64,000 nucleotides of DNA from Monocercomonoides exilis (Eukaryota; Preaxostyla; Oxymonadida; Polymastigidae), in NCBI GenBank assembly GCA_001643675.2, contig LSRY02000023.1:161001-225000 (forward strand). Reading direction: 5' to 3'. The position numbers were made by a program, and so were the translations under genes. The notes beneath the pieces are model-generated. The model made no database searches. It was not told where the DNA came from and saw only the letters and a list, made by a program, of their open reading frames with translations. Positions 47,192 to 56,862 of the stretch are shown here, piece by piece. The number at the start of each line of letters is the position of its first letter. Within the stretch, counting starts at the first letter, position 1.

Positions 47192-49234
47192 GGGTGATTT
47201 TTTTATCCGGACATAATTTTTATTTTTTGATAAAAAAATAAATATTTTGTTATAAATCGCATGTTGAAATTTTCGAAAAAATGCAACATTCAATAGTAAA
47301 TATAATCCCTCAATTCTCTTTTATTAATTCTTCTGGTATTTCTTCGTTCATTAACATCTTCTAAATCATCATCTTTTAAAATTTGGGATTTGGAAATTTT
47401 TCTTTTTTTCGGCTTCTCTTCAGAAAACAAATCTTTTTCAATTTTTCCATCAGTAGAATCATCAATATTCTTCTCCTCTTTCATCTTTTTGTATGCTTTC
47501 CATTCATCCAAAAATGCTTGGTCGGAAATATTTATTCCATGAAAATTGAAACGATGGGATTTTTTTTTTCAGCTGAACTGAAGGAGTGTCAGGTAACTTC
47601 ACCAATACAGAATTGGACTGCCCAGACAACACGCCGCTCTTTTCAAATGCAGAGTGAATTGTTGAAGGAAGCAATGCAGTTTGCAAAGCCTGTGGCAAGG
47701 CATTTGCAACTGCTTTTCGTCTGAGTGCGATCGAAGAGGAAGATGGAACAACATGGTTTGAATTGAAACATCTTTAAAACACAGCAAAAACACCGCAGTC
47801 AAGTGGTTGTGTTAGATGAGTGCTGTGTGGAATAAATGTCACTACGTCAATTGATGTAACTGCAAATTTTTGCCACAGATCTGGCTGTGCTCTTGAAGGA
47901 TGAGAATCCAAGAGAAGCAAGCATCTATCTTCATTCAGATCCAGCAATTTTCTTCTTTGGGCAATTCCAGGTAGTAGTACCTCTTCAGCGTAGCGCGCAA
48001 ATAATGCATCAATCATCCATCCATCATTGTCTGCCCAGGCGTGAAGCTGCGGGCTGAGCAAGACCTTCATTTCTTGTGGCAGTTTTTTGGATGGCCAAAG
48101 AACAAGGCTTGGTAGAGAATAACCATCAGCGGCAACTGCAACCACAAGTGTGGAGTTCGGCATGTTGATTGGTGTTTTGGAAAACCCGACTGGGGCATCT
48201 GACGGATGAACGGCTAGTTGTTTTGTGGTGTCGGAAAGGCGTGAAGAGGATTCGTCGGTGTTGAAGATGAGTGAAGTGGAGTATTTATGAGTGTCATGAA
48301 GTGATTGCAGAAGGGAGAAAAAAGGTTGAAGAGACTGCTTATTGGATACAGATAAACGTTGAATATCAACGTTATGAGGAATGGACGTTTTGAGATCTGG
48401 ATTTCGTTTGACAAAGGAATTTGGTGTTGATTTTGAAATTTTAACTTCTTGATTTTCTTCTTCTCCGCTTCGAATTTTTCTATCAGTTAGCACTGATTCC
48501 ATCTTTAATTATAATCAACAATAAATATTTATTAGAAAGAAATAATAATGCACACAAATCGTTTTGTTTGAGTTGCAGAATAACTAACTCCTGTCATTCT
48601 TTCGATTCTGATGACTCCGGTTATCATTTCTTTGTCTTCTTTGGTGAAAAGCTCTGGTCGACCAACTTTTCCCACAATTCTACCCTTTTCAACGGCAGTT
48701 ACGGCTCTGTTTATCGATGAACGAGAGAATTCATTTAGATTAGCAGCTTTGGTAACACGGCGTTTTCCATCAGCAATTATTGTGGCTATACGTAGTAATC
48801 GATTTTTGATTTGACGATACTGGAAAGATTTCATCAAATCTCCCAATTTAGCCAATCCACTTTCTTTTCTTTGTTTGACAACACTCATACAAATAAAATA
48901 TTGGTTATGATCTTGTTTTTATTTTTTTAAAAAATTTTTATTTTGAAATGAAAAAAAATCAAAAAATTTTTCGATTAAATTCTAACTTAGTCAGCCCCGT
49001 TGCTATTACCTAATCTCTTCAGGGGAGGCACAAATCAGAGATGGAGGAGCAAACCCCCCCATCTTCCCATCCTTCCATCAGAGATTGGGTGTAGTTATTC
49101 AATCTGAAATTCCAATTGCTGACTTTTCCTTATATATCAAAAATATTATAAAATATCCAAAAAGTGGGAAGAAATAATTCATAATTAAAACCTTTGTCCG
49201 GATAAGAAAAAATGTCCGGATAAAAAAACCACCC
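47192..49234 (-). mobile_element. Pogo/CENP-B-like DNA transposon, decayed
   Basis: Terminal inverted repeats GGGTGATTTTTTTATCCGG at the left end and, on the complementary strand, GGGTGGTTTTTTTATCCGG at the right end differ at one position over ~23 bp. A TA dinucleotide at 47190-47191 and 49235-49236 is the expected target duplication. The body encodes a Tc1/mariner-superfamily transposase in minus orientation. The right end holds a second TGTCCGGATA copy at 49195, adjacent to the terminal one. Confidence 0.88.
47290..48888 (-). pseudogene. Pogo/CENP-B-type transposase, inactivated
   Basis: The N-terminal part (48556-48888) has a helix-turn-helix DNA-binding segment (AANLNEFSRSSINRAV, then GRPELFTKEDKEMI). 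A 53-bp intron (48503-48555) joins it to the DDE_1 catalytic domain. Catalytic Asp residues lie in FNTDESS, LLLLDSHPSRA and LTQPLDCGVF, the last two 35 residues apart (DD35D). A TAA at 47774-47776 interrupts the frame right after GVFAVF, and homology continues beyond it in the same frame. A 10-A run at 47560-47569 then shifts the frame before the acidic C-terminal part (47290-47511). At least two lesions make it a non-autonomous or dead copy. The homopolymer lesion could be a sequencing error; the nonsense codon less easily. Confidence 0.85.
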
Positions 49235-49236
49235 TA

Positions 49237-49583
49237 TTTGACTTTCCTTTTTTGTATTCAATTCTGAAGTTTTTGCATTAAAAATTATATTTCTTTCATA
49301 TATCACATAATTAAAAAGCTTGCGGAATTATATAAACAGCAATTCTCATGTTTCATTTTGAATAGAATCATTAAATTTTTGTCATGTTATCGAAAACAAA
49401 TAAGGCACTATAATTTTGATAAATGAATTTTCTTTCAAAAAAAAGTTATTAATATCCCGCATGAAATTTCACTGGTTTTATATTTATTGCGAAAATACAA
49501 ATGAGTTTGATTTGAACAAAAAATTATTCATATAGGGTTAAAGATCAATAGTAAGTATTTTCGTATTTCTTAACTGCTAATAT
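49237..49583. other. AT-rich intergenic, transposon to CWC22
   Basis: About 350 bp of AT-rich sequence upstream of the CWC22 start; promoter presumed here, no motif recognised. Confidence 0.5.
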
Positions 49584-52500
49584 ATGGAGAAGCCATTGGT
49601 GTATCAACCTCCTGCAAAATTAGCAGAATTAATGCAAAAGAATGATGATAAAGGTTCCGTTGAATATCAACGGTTGCAATGGATGCAACTAAGAAAAGGA
49701 ATTAATGGACTTATTAACAAGGTTAGGCAATTATTAAAATTTTACAAATTTTATTCTTTTTAGGTTAATGTCTCAAATCTAAGGGAAATAGTTAAAATGT
49801 TGTTTACGCAAAATCTGGTTCGAGGAAGAGGTTTGAAAAATGATGAAAGTTATTTTGAAGAAATTTTGAAATTGTAAACACTTATTTTTTTAATAAGGCA
49901 TTTTTTCACGGAGCCTTTTAAAAGCACAGGCAGCTGCTCCCAAATTTACAAATGTTTATGCGGCTGTTGTTGCTGCTGTCAATACTAGACTTCCTGCTGT
50001 TGGGCAGCTGGTTCTTATTCGACTTGTTACAAGTTTTAAAAAATCGTTTGAGCGAAATGATAAACCAGTGTGCCTTGCGACAACCAAGTTTATTGCGCAT
50101 CTAGTGAATCAACTTGTTGCTTCTCCGGTTCTTGCATTGGAAATTATCACGTTGCTGATTACAAAGCCAACAGATAGCTCCATCGAGTTAGGAACAAGCT
50201 TTATGAAAGAAATTGGCAGTCTTCTCACCGAAATTGAGCCAAATGCTGTTGCTAAAATTTTTGATAATTTTCGAGAACTGTTGCACGAAGGAGAGATATC
50301 AGATCGAGTTCAGTTTATGATAGAAAGTCTCATGGCCGTTAGGAAAGAAGGATTCAAAGAATATCCTGCTGTTATTCCAGAATTAAATATTGTGAATTCC
50401 GAAGACCAAATAACTCATGATGACATTCTTCTTGATTCTCCAAATTTAGATCCCCATTCAGAATTAGGTTTGTATTATTTTTTTTTCGACTCCAAATAAA
50501 CTTCTCTTTTCTCTGAATTTTTTAAAAATGAATTTATTGCAATCAACCGAATTTTGATATGATGATTATTTATCCTTATCGCTCCATTTCTCGAACAATA
50601 ATACTGTCTCATCAGACGTGTTTCGCTATGAGCAGAATTTTTTGCAGAACAACGCGAAATATGAGCAAATAAAGAGACGTATTCTGGACGGTGCGGAATT
50701 AGAATCTGAAAGTGGGATGAGCGAAGACGATTCAGACAACGAAAGTGATGAAGAAGCTGACGATGAAGAAGAAGAAGGAGCAGGAAGTGAAGGAGGAAGA
50801 AGAATTGGAGGTGCTTCGAAGACAGGGGGACTCAGCGATTCCAAGCTGGCTACAGAAGTTGAAAGCGCAGAAGAAACCGAGCAGAAGAAAGTTGAATTCC
50901 GCAAGCAGCTTTATCTTCGTATTATGTCATCTGTCACTGCAGACGAGTGCACACACAACATCCTCTCACTTGGTGTGGCAGAAGGAATGGAGATGGAGGT
51001 GGTTCTGATGCTAATTGAATGCTGTGCGCAAGAAAGGACATACAACTCTCTTTTCCACACTGTTGCGCAGAAGCTGTGCTTGTTGGATAGAGTGTACCAG
51101 GAAGCGTTGGATGAATGCTTTGCGCTGCAGTATGGCAATGTGGAGACAGGGCAGCAAGGATTGATTGCGCGCGCAGACACAAAGAAGATCCAGAAGATTG
51201 CAATGTTCTTTGGGAACTTGCTTGCGCTGAATGCGCTTCCATGGTCTGTGTTGGAGTATGTGAAGCTGAGCGAGGCAGACACGACGCCTTCCACCAGAAT
51301 TTTCCTAAAGTACATGTTTCAGACAATGCGATCAGAGATGGGACTGGCAAAACTGCGGAAGCGTCTGGACGATGAAACCATGGCGCAGTTTTTCGTTGGC
51401 CTGTTTCCGATGGACAATCCACGCTCTGAGCGCTTTGCCATTCGGTTCTTCGAGTCTATTGGGCTGCGCCCGCTGAGCCACAAACTGGAGCAGCATCTTC
51501 AGGAGGCAGCGCAGCGGCTGATCAGCGGAGAGGGAAAGGGAGAAGGGGAGAGCGATAGCGATAGCAGCAGCAGCGGAAGTGACAGCAGCGATGAGAGCAG
51601 TAGTGGAAGCACAAGCAGCAGCGGGAGTGGGAGTGGGAGTGGAAGTGATAGTGAGAGTGGAAGTGGGAGTGAAAGCTCAAGTGGCAGTTCTTCGGGCAGC
51701 TGGAGCTCAAGCTACAGCTCCAGTGGAAGTACAACAGGAAGCTCGACTGGGAGCTCGACTGGAAGTGAGAGTGAGAGTGAGAGTGAGAGCACTTCAAGTG
51801 GAACAAGCAGTTCTGAGGGGAGAAGCAGACACAGAGGGAAAAAAGGCAGAAGAAGCGTGTCTAAAGGCAGCTCTGCTTCAGAATCGGATCGGGAAGAGAT
51901 GAAAAGAAGGAAAATGAAAGAAAAAATGATGGAACGAAGGAAGATGTTGGAAAAGAAGAAGCAAAGTGAAGAATTGAAAAAGTCTGGAGCAGAAAAAAGC
52001 ACTAAAAGCACTCACAAAAGAAGTCATGGGAAAAGTGAGAGCGAAAGTGAAAGCGGAAGTGGAAGCGACAGCAGGAGTGGAAGTGAAAGCAGAAGCAGAA
52101 GCAGAAGCAGAAGTCGAAGAAACAGGAATAGAAGAAGCAGAAGCGAGAGTGAGAGTGAGAGTGAGAGCGATAGCAGAAGTGAAACAGATAGTGAGTCGAG
52201 TGATGCATACAGACGGAAGAAGAAGAGGATAACTTCAAGAAAAGAGAGTGAGAGAAGGAGCAGAAGCAGAGGAGAAAGCAGTGAAAGCGAAAGAGAGAGT
52301 AAAAAGAGAAGATTAATAAGGAGTGGGAATGATAAGAAGAAAGAGGAAGAAAGAAAATCAATGAAAGAGAAAGAGAAAGAGAAGGAGAAAGAGAAAGAAA
52401 GAGGAAGAGAAGGAGAAAGACAGAAGGAAAGAGATTATGAAAGAGGGAACAAAACGGAAAAGGAAAAGGAAAAGGGCAAAAAAGACGAGGATAACAGAAA

Positions 52501-52942
52501 AGCAAAGGAAACGGAAACAGAAAGTGAAAGCGAAAGAGAAAAAGATAAGGAAAGAGAGGAAATGAAAAAGAGGAGGAATGAAAGAGATAGAGAAGAAGGG
52601 CACAGAAACGAAGAGAAAGAGAAAAGGGCTGAGGGAGAAAGAGAAAGAGAAAAGGAAAAGGAAAAGGAAAGATACAGAGACAGAGAAAGAGAAAGAGAAA
52701 GGGATAGGGATAGAAAGAGAGAAAATGAAAAAGATAAGGAAAAGAAGACTATGGATGATCATGAAACAAGAAACGAGAAAGAGAAAGAAAAGGGAAGAGA
52801 CAGAGAAAGAGACAGAGACAGAGATAGAAATAGAGATAGAGAAAGAGAAAGAGAAAGAGGAGATGCAAAAGAAAAATCGAGAAGCGAAGGGAAAAGCAGT
52901 CACAGTTCATACGAAAGAGAGCATAGAGATCGAAAGATTTGA
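49584..52942 (+). CDS. CWC22: Pre-mRNA splicing factor CWC22
   Basis: Exons 49584-49721, 49764-49830, 49925-50467 and 50616-52942 encode about 1024 aa. The MIF4G domain begins YQPPAKLAELMQ and contains YQRLQWMQLRKGINGLINKVNVSN, NDKPVCLATTKFIAHLVNQ and the VQFMIESLMAVRKEGFKEYP helix. The MA3 domain includes KQLYLRIMSSVTADECTHNIL, CCAQERTYNSLFHTVAQKLC and LPWSVLEYVKLSE. Human CWC22 matches segment by segment. It recruits eIF4A3 to the spliceosome for exon-junction-complex assembly and is needed for catalytic activation. The last ~450 residues are a long Ser/Gly/Glu, then RS/SR, then Arg/Glu/Lys/Asp-rich tail, an expanded version of the family RS region. Confidence 0.95.
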
Positions 52943-53682
52943 TTTTAAGGAAAGAAAAACATGATCTTTTAAGATTTTCTATTGCATAAAAATTTCTGAA
53001 AGGCAAAAGTTTCAATGAAGCAGGCAGATTTTAAAGTGATTTTCTTCCGGAAACAGAAAGTATTTAAGAATATAATGACAATAAAAATAATTAGTTGTTG
53101 TTAGTAAGTGTTTAAGTAATTTTTGAAATAACAAAAACTTGTTGCATTTGAACTGCTTTTCTGTAACGATTTTTTACAAAGCTTTATTTTTGAAACTCAT
53201 TTCACTGCACATTTCATTCAATTTCTTTTTTATTTTAAAAATAAAAAAAATTTTTTTGCAATCTTCTTGCCAATATCATGATTTATTTTTTTCATAATGC
53301 TCAGTGAGAAATTACAAAATGTGAAGCTTTTTCAACGTGAATGTTATTATTAATGAAATTGAAACTTTGTCATAATTGATTATGAATGTTTCTGAATCAC
53401 GTTCAACTTTTTCATAAGTTCTTTTGAACAACCTACTGAAAGGAGAAAAAATGCAATTAAGGAAAATACTTAATCAAAACTTCTTTCTTCGTCTCACTTT
53501 TGAGAAGTTATTTTATTATTCTTAATTTTATTTATTTATTTATTTTATATTGTTTTCAAAAAGCAGGGAAAAAAATTATTCGGAAACAGCTATTTCTGAA
53601 AACGACAAATCATAAAAAAATAATCTATGGGTTAGAAAAAATATTTTTCCATTGAATCTGGGAAAGTAATTTTTGATATTTG
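52943..53682. other. AT-rich intergenic, CWC22 to presenilin
   Basis: About 740 bp of AT-rich sequence; no ORF, repeat or RNA gene recognised. Confidence 0.6.
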
Positions 53683-54814
53683 ATGAAAGAAAATGAATTA
53701 GAACGGCAATTTATTGTAGAAGGTGCCAATGCAGTTTTGGAGAATAATTTCTCAAATGTGGAAGAAGAAAGCAAAACACAAAATAATTATCCAAATTCTG
53801 TTTCAACTGAAAGGCCCAAAAAACGAAGAAAAAGGCGTCGCCATTTCGATTCAGAAGGCGATGTGGAAATTCATGCAGGAACATTAGCGTCAATCATTGT
53901 GCCAGTCAGTGTGGAAATTCTTACTAATTAATTTCTCAATTTCATATTCACTTCTAAAGGCATTACATTAATTGGAGTAATATTTGTAATTTTATCAATT
54001 GGAACAAATGGTGAATCATATATTTCATTATTTATAACACCAAGTTCTTCTCCGTGTGATTTCGGATAAAATTTATTAATTCCTTATATTTTATTTTCAC
54101 GGAACTCATTTGTTTTAGTCCCGATGGTTATTGTATACCTTTTGGACCAAAAGCAACTGGAAAGCCACCTCCCCCCGAAGATGAAGAAAAGAATAAAAAA
54201 ATAATTATCATTTCAATTATTGTTGCTGCAGTATTTGTTGTCATGATGGTTGCAGTGACATTTTTCATCCTTTGTTGCTACATGAAAGGTTTTACGAAAT
54301 TTATATATGGATGGTTAGTAATTGCAACCGTCATTCTGTTGGGACTTTTTGGTGGTACTATTATGTAGTATGTTTCAGTTTTTTGATATCATGAATGTAT
54401 ACCATTGATTTAATTATGTTTCATAAAACTTCATTAAAAATTCTATGCTGACATAAAATTAAAACTTCATTTTCTTCTTAGCAATCTTGTTATTCGATAT
54501 TCAATTCCTATTGATTGGTTCACATTCTTCTTCTTCTGCCTAAACTTTTCAGTTGCAGGGGTTATTTCTGTGTACATAACATCTCCTCTCTCAATCCAGC
54601 AAGGAATTCTTGTGTTCATTTCCATCTTTATGGCTTGGGCATTGACAAATCTTCCTGAATGGACAACTTGGATCTTGCTTGTCTTGGTGGCTGGTTTGCT
54701 CTTGGAGATGGGAATTTTGTGGTGCTTGAAGAAGATTTTTAATAGAAATCTATTGTTGATTAAAGAGTTTTTTCTTTCAACTTTTCCAAAAAAATTTTTT
54801 TTCAAGCAACATAC

Positions 54815-54849
<35 letters not shown>

Positions 54850-56012
54850 TATCGTATCAATATGATGGCAATACAACAGTGTATGATCTATTTGCTGTGC
54901 TGTGTCCGTGCTGTGCGCTGAACAAGCTGATTGAAATAGCAGACGAGAGAAACGAGCCAATACCTGGCCTGATCTACACAGCAGAGATGGGAGAAGAAAG
55001 GAAAGAGCGCATCAGAGGCGAAGGGAAAACAGAGAAGAAGAAGAAGAAGAAAGAAGAAAAAGGGAAAGAGCAGAAGAATAATAAAAATGATCAAAAAGAA
55101 ATTGAACCCGGGCAGGAAGAAACGCAACCGCTTCTGTCTTCGATTGGGATGAGGGACATTGGCAATGAAAATGAAGGGGTAGAAGAAAGAGGGAAAGGGA
55201 AAGAGAGAGAGAGTATTGTTACTGAAAATGCAAAAGAAAAAAACAAAGCAGTTGAAGCAAAGAAAGAGACAAGACGCGAAAAGAAAAATGACAAAATGAA
55301 AAGAACAGAACAAGAAGACATAATGAAGGAAAAGACGAGTAAGTCTGGGGCATTTCAGAGAGAAGAGAAGCAGAAGGAAAGTGAACGTAATAGCAACAAC
55401 GAAGCAAAGCTTTCCGAAAAGACTCAAAGAGGATCTTCAGAGAAGAGAGAAGGAGATGACGAAGATGCAACTTATATGGGTTTGTGGAAATACAAAATAA
55501 ATTTTTTTGGATAATTTTTGAAAATATTTTTCTTATTAATATTTTGGAATTATTTGGTTTTTAATCGCCGCTCACATTTATATTTAACTGTCTTCACCTG
55601 ATTATTTGTATTTATCAATAATGCTTCCTTTATCAGATGGAACATTGAGCCTTGGGCTTGGCGACTTCATATTCTACTCACTTCTCGTTTCCAGAGCTGT
55701 TCTCACCGACTGGAACACAACATTTGCGTGCTATTTTTCTATTCTATTTGTGTGCTAAAGCTGCTTTTCGTGTTATTTGCAAATAATAATATTTCGTTTT
55801 TTGATATCTCCATACTTTTTTTTTTTCAATATTTTTTATCAAATTTTCCTTTTTAGGGATTATCAATGACTGTTGTGCTTCTGGCTTTGTGGAGAAACGC
55901 TCTTCCTGCTCTTCCCATATCGATTTTCACTGGCACAGCAATCTACTTCGTTTCTCGCTTTCTTATTCATCCTTTTTCTTGTAATCAAGTATACTTAGGG
56001 TTGACTCTCTGA
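53683..56012 (+). CDS. Presenilin, catalytic subunit of gamma-secretase-like protease
   Basis: Exons 53683-53908, 53960-54053, 54119-54367, 54482-54693, 54880-55479, 55637-55749 and 55857-56012 encode 549 aa. The intramembrane aspartyl protease signature is complete: [10 protein letters not shown] (Asp263), [10 protein letters not shown] (Asp470, GxGD) and the PAL motif in [10 protein letters not shown] (515-517). [14 protein letters not shown] and FSIFMAW-like TM helices fit TM5-TM6. The luminal loop after TM1 is short, and the cytosolic loop between the two aspartates is a ~190-residue Lys/Glu-rich insert, where animal presenilins are endoproteolysed. Substrates and partner subunits are unknown in this organism. 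Intron 54694-54879 is stop-free and a multiple of three; its removal is required for the [10 protein letters not shown] join. Confidence 0.95.
54815..54849. repeat. (TTA)n microsatellite in presenilin intron
   Basis: About eleven to twelve TTA units inside the intron 54694-54879. Read in frame they would encode a poly-Tyr run, which argues that this segment is intronic. Confidence 0.9.
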
Positions 56013-56316
56013 ACATTTCATCAAATTTTTCTGTTCTTTTTGAGAAAATTTAGCTATTTTGTATTATTGTATGTGTTACATATAATTATGAGTTTGAAAT
56101 TTTGCATTTCTTTTAGTTTTATGTTTTGTTTTTCTATTTTTAAGGATATTTTTGTTGAACTTATAAATTTTTATCAAACAAAAACTTGCAAAAAGAGAAA
56201 ATCAAATATTATTGTTTTGAAAAACATTAGCAATCAATTTTCGTTTCGAGGGAAATTTTTTCAAAATTCATTTTCAGTATTATCAACAGTTTAACCCATT
56301 AAATCTCAACTTGAAA
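56013..56316. other. AT-rich intergenic, presenilin to SelW-like gene
   Basis: About 300 bp, AT-rich; contains only a chance Phe/Lys-rich frame. Confidence 0.5.
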
Positions 56317-56632
56317 ATGTCGAAAAGAATCTTTATTGAAGCTTGTGCTTCAGTTTGGGAAATAATATTTTCACTTTTTTTATAAACTTCACTTTGTTAT
56401 TATTCGTTTTATCCCATTTAAGTGACAATCAGCGAGCCATATATTCCGTGCTGAAGCCGAAATAAAAAACAATTTACCAGAATTAGAAATTGTTCAAAAG
56501 CCTGGGCTAGCAAGATCTGGTGCTTTTGAGATCACAACTGAAGACGGGAAAGTCGTTTTCAGCAAGCTCGAAGCTGGGCGCTATCCCAGAGCAGGCGAAC
56601 TTGCGGAAAAACTCCAATCTTTGAAGGATTAA
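56317..56632 (+). CDS. Selenoprotein W-like (Rdx family) with in-frame TGA = Sec
   Basis: Exons 56317-56352 and 56423-56632, both phase 0, give 81 residues. Exon 1 is MSKRIFIEACAS; exon 2 opens with TGA, then QSASHIFRAEAEI. Read as Sec, the junction produces C-A-S-U, the CxxU redox motif of SelW at its expected place after the first beta strand. The rest (NLPELEIV, then SGAFEITTEDGKVVFSKLEAGRYP) is the Rdx thioredoxin-like fold with its GAFEV-type strand. Length suits SelW (~85-90 aa). The other AG acceptors nearby do not keep frame with exon 1. TGA is an ordinary stop elsewhere in this window, so recoding would need a SECIS; a candidate lies just downstream. If not recoded, the locus would be a broken SelW homologue. 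Confidence 0.78.
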
Positions 56633-56676
56633 AGTTGGAGCAAATGTAACAATACATTTGCAATTTATGCCAATTT

Positions 56677-56762
56677 CCCCTGAAAAGAGATTTTTCATGA
56701 CTCGATTTGCGTAAAGCGTAAGGCCCGCAATTTGACGAATTTTTGAGTCTTTTTTTGGCATT
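56677..56762 (+). promoter_or_regulatory. Candidate SECIS element in SelW-like 3' UTR
   Basis: A hairpin with eukaryotic SECIS order: lower helix CCTGAAAAGA (56680-56689) against TCTTTTTTTGG (56748-56758), an internal loop, ATGA at 56697-56700 facing GA at 56737-56738 (the non-Watson-Crick quartet), an upper helix 56701-56711 / 56726-56736, and an apical loop starting TAAAGC. ATGA and the apical AA are 12 nt apart, the usual spacing. The upper helix has a U-U and a C-C mismatch. It begins 45 nt after the stop codon. Folded by eye only. Confidence 0.62.
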
Positions 56763-56862
56763 TTGGCATTTGTGCAAATTCATCATCGTCTTAATTTTTA
56801 ATCGTGCCTAATACTATTTTTTCTTTGTTAATAAAATAATATGTAATTTTTTTTGTTGCTTG

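Noticed and set aside
47504-47802. Separate small genes on the minus strand beside the transposase
   Set aside because: They continue the transposase homology after a nonsense codon and a homopolymer frameshift, so they are pieces of one pseudogene.
56423-56425. TGA as a simple stop giving a 12-residue peptide
   Set aside because: SelW homology continues in the same frame for 68 residues after it and a SECIS-like hairpin follows.
56507-56786. Two overlapping minus-strand frames over the SelW-like gene
   Set aside because: The plus strand shows clear SelW homology; the minus frames have no features and lack exon support.
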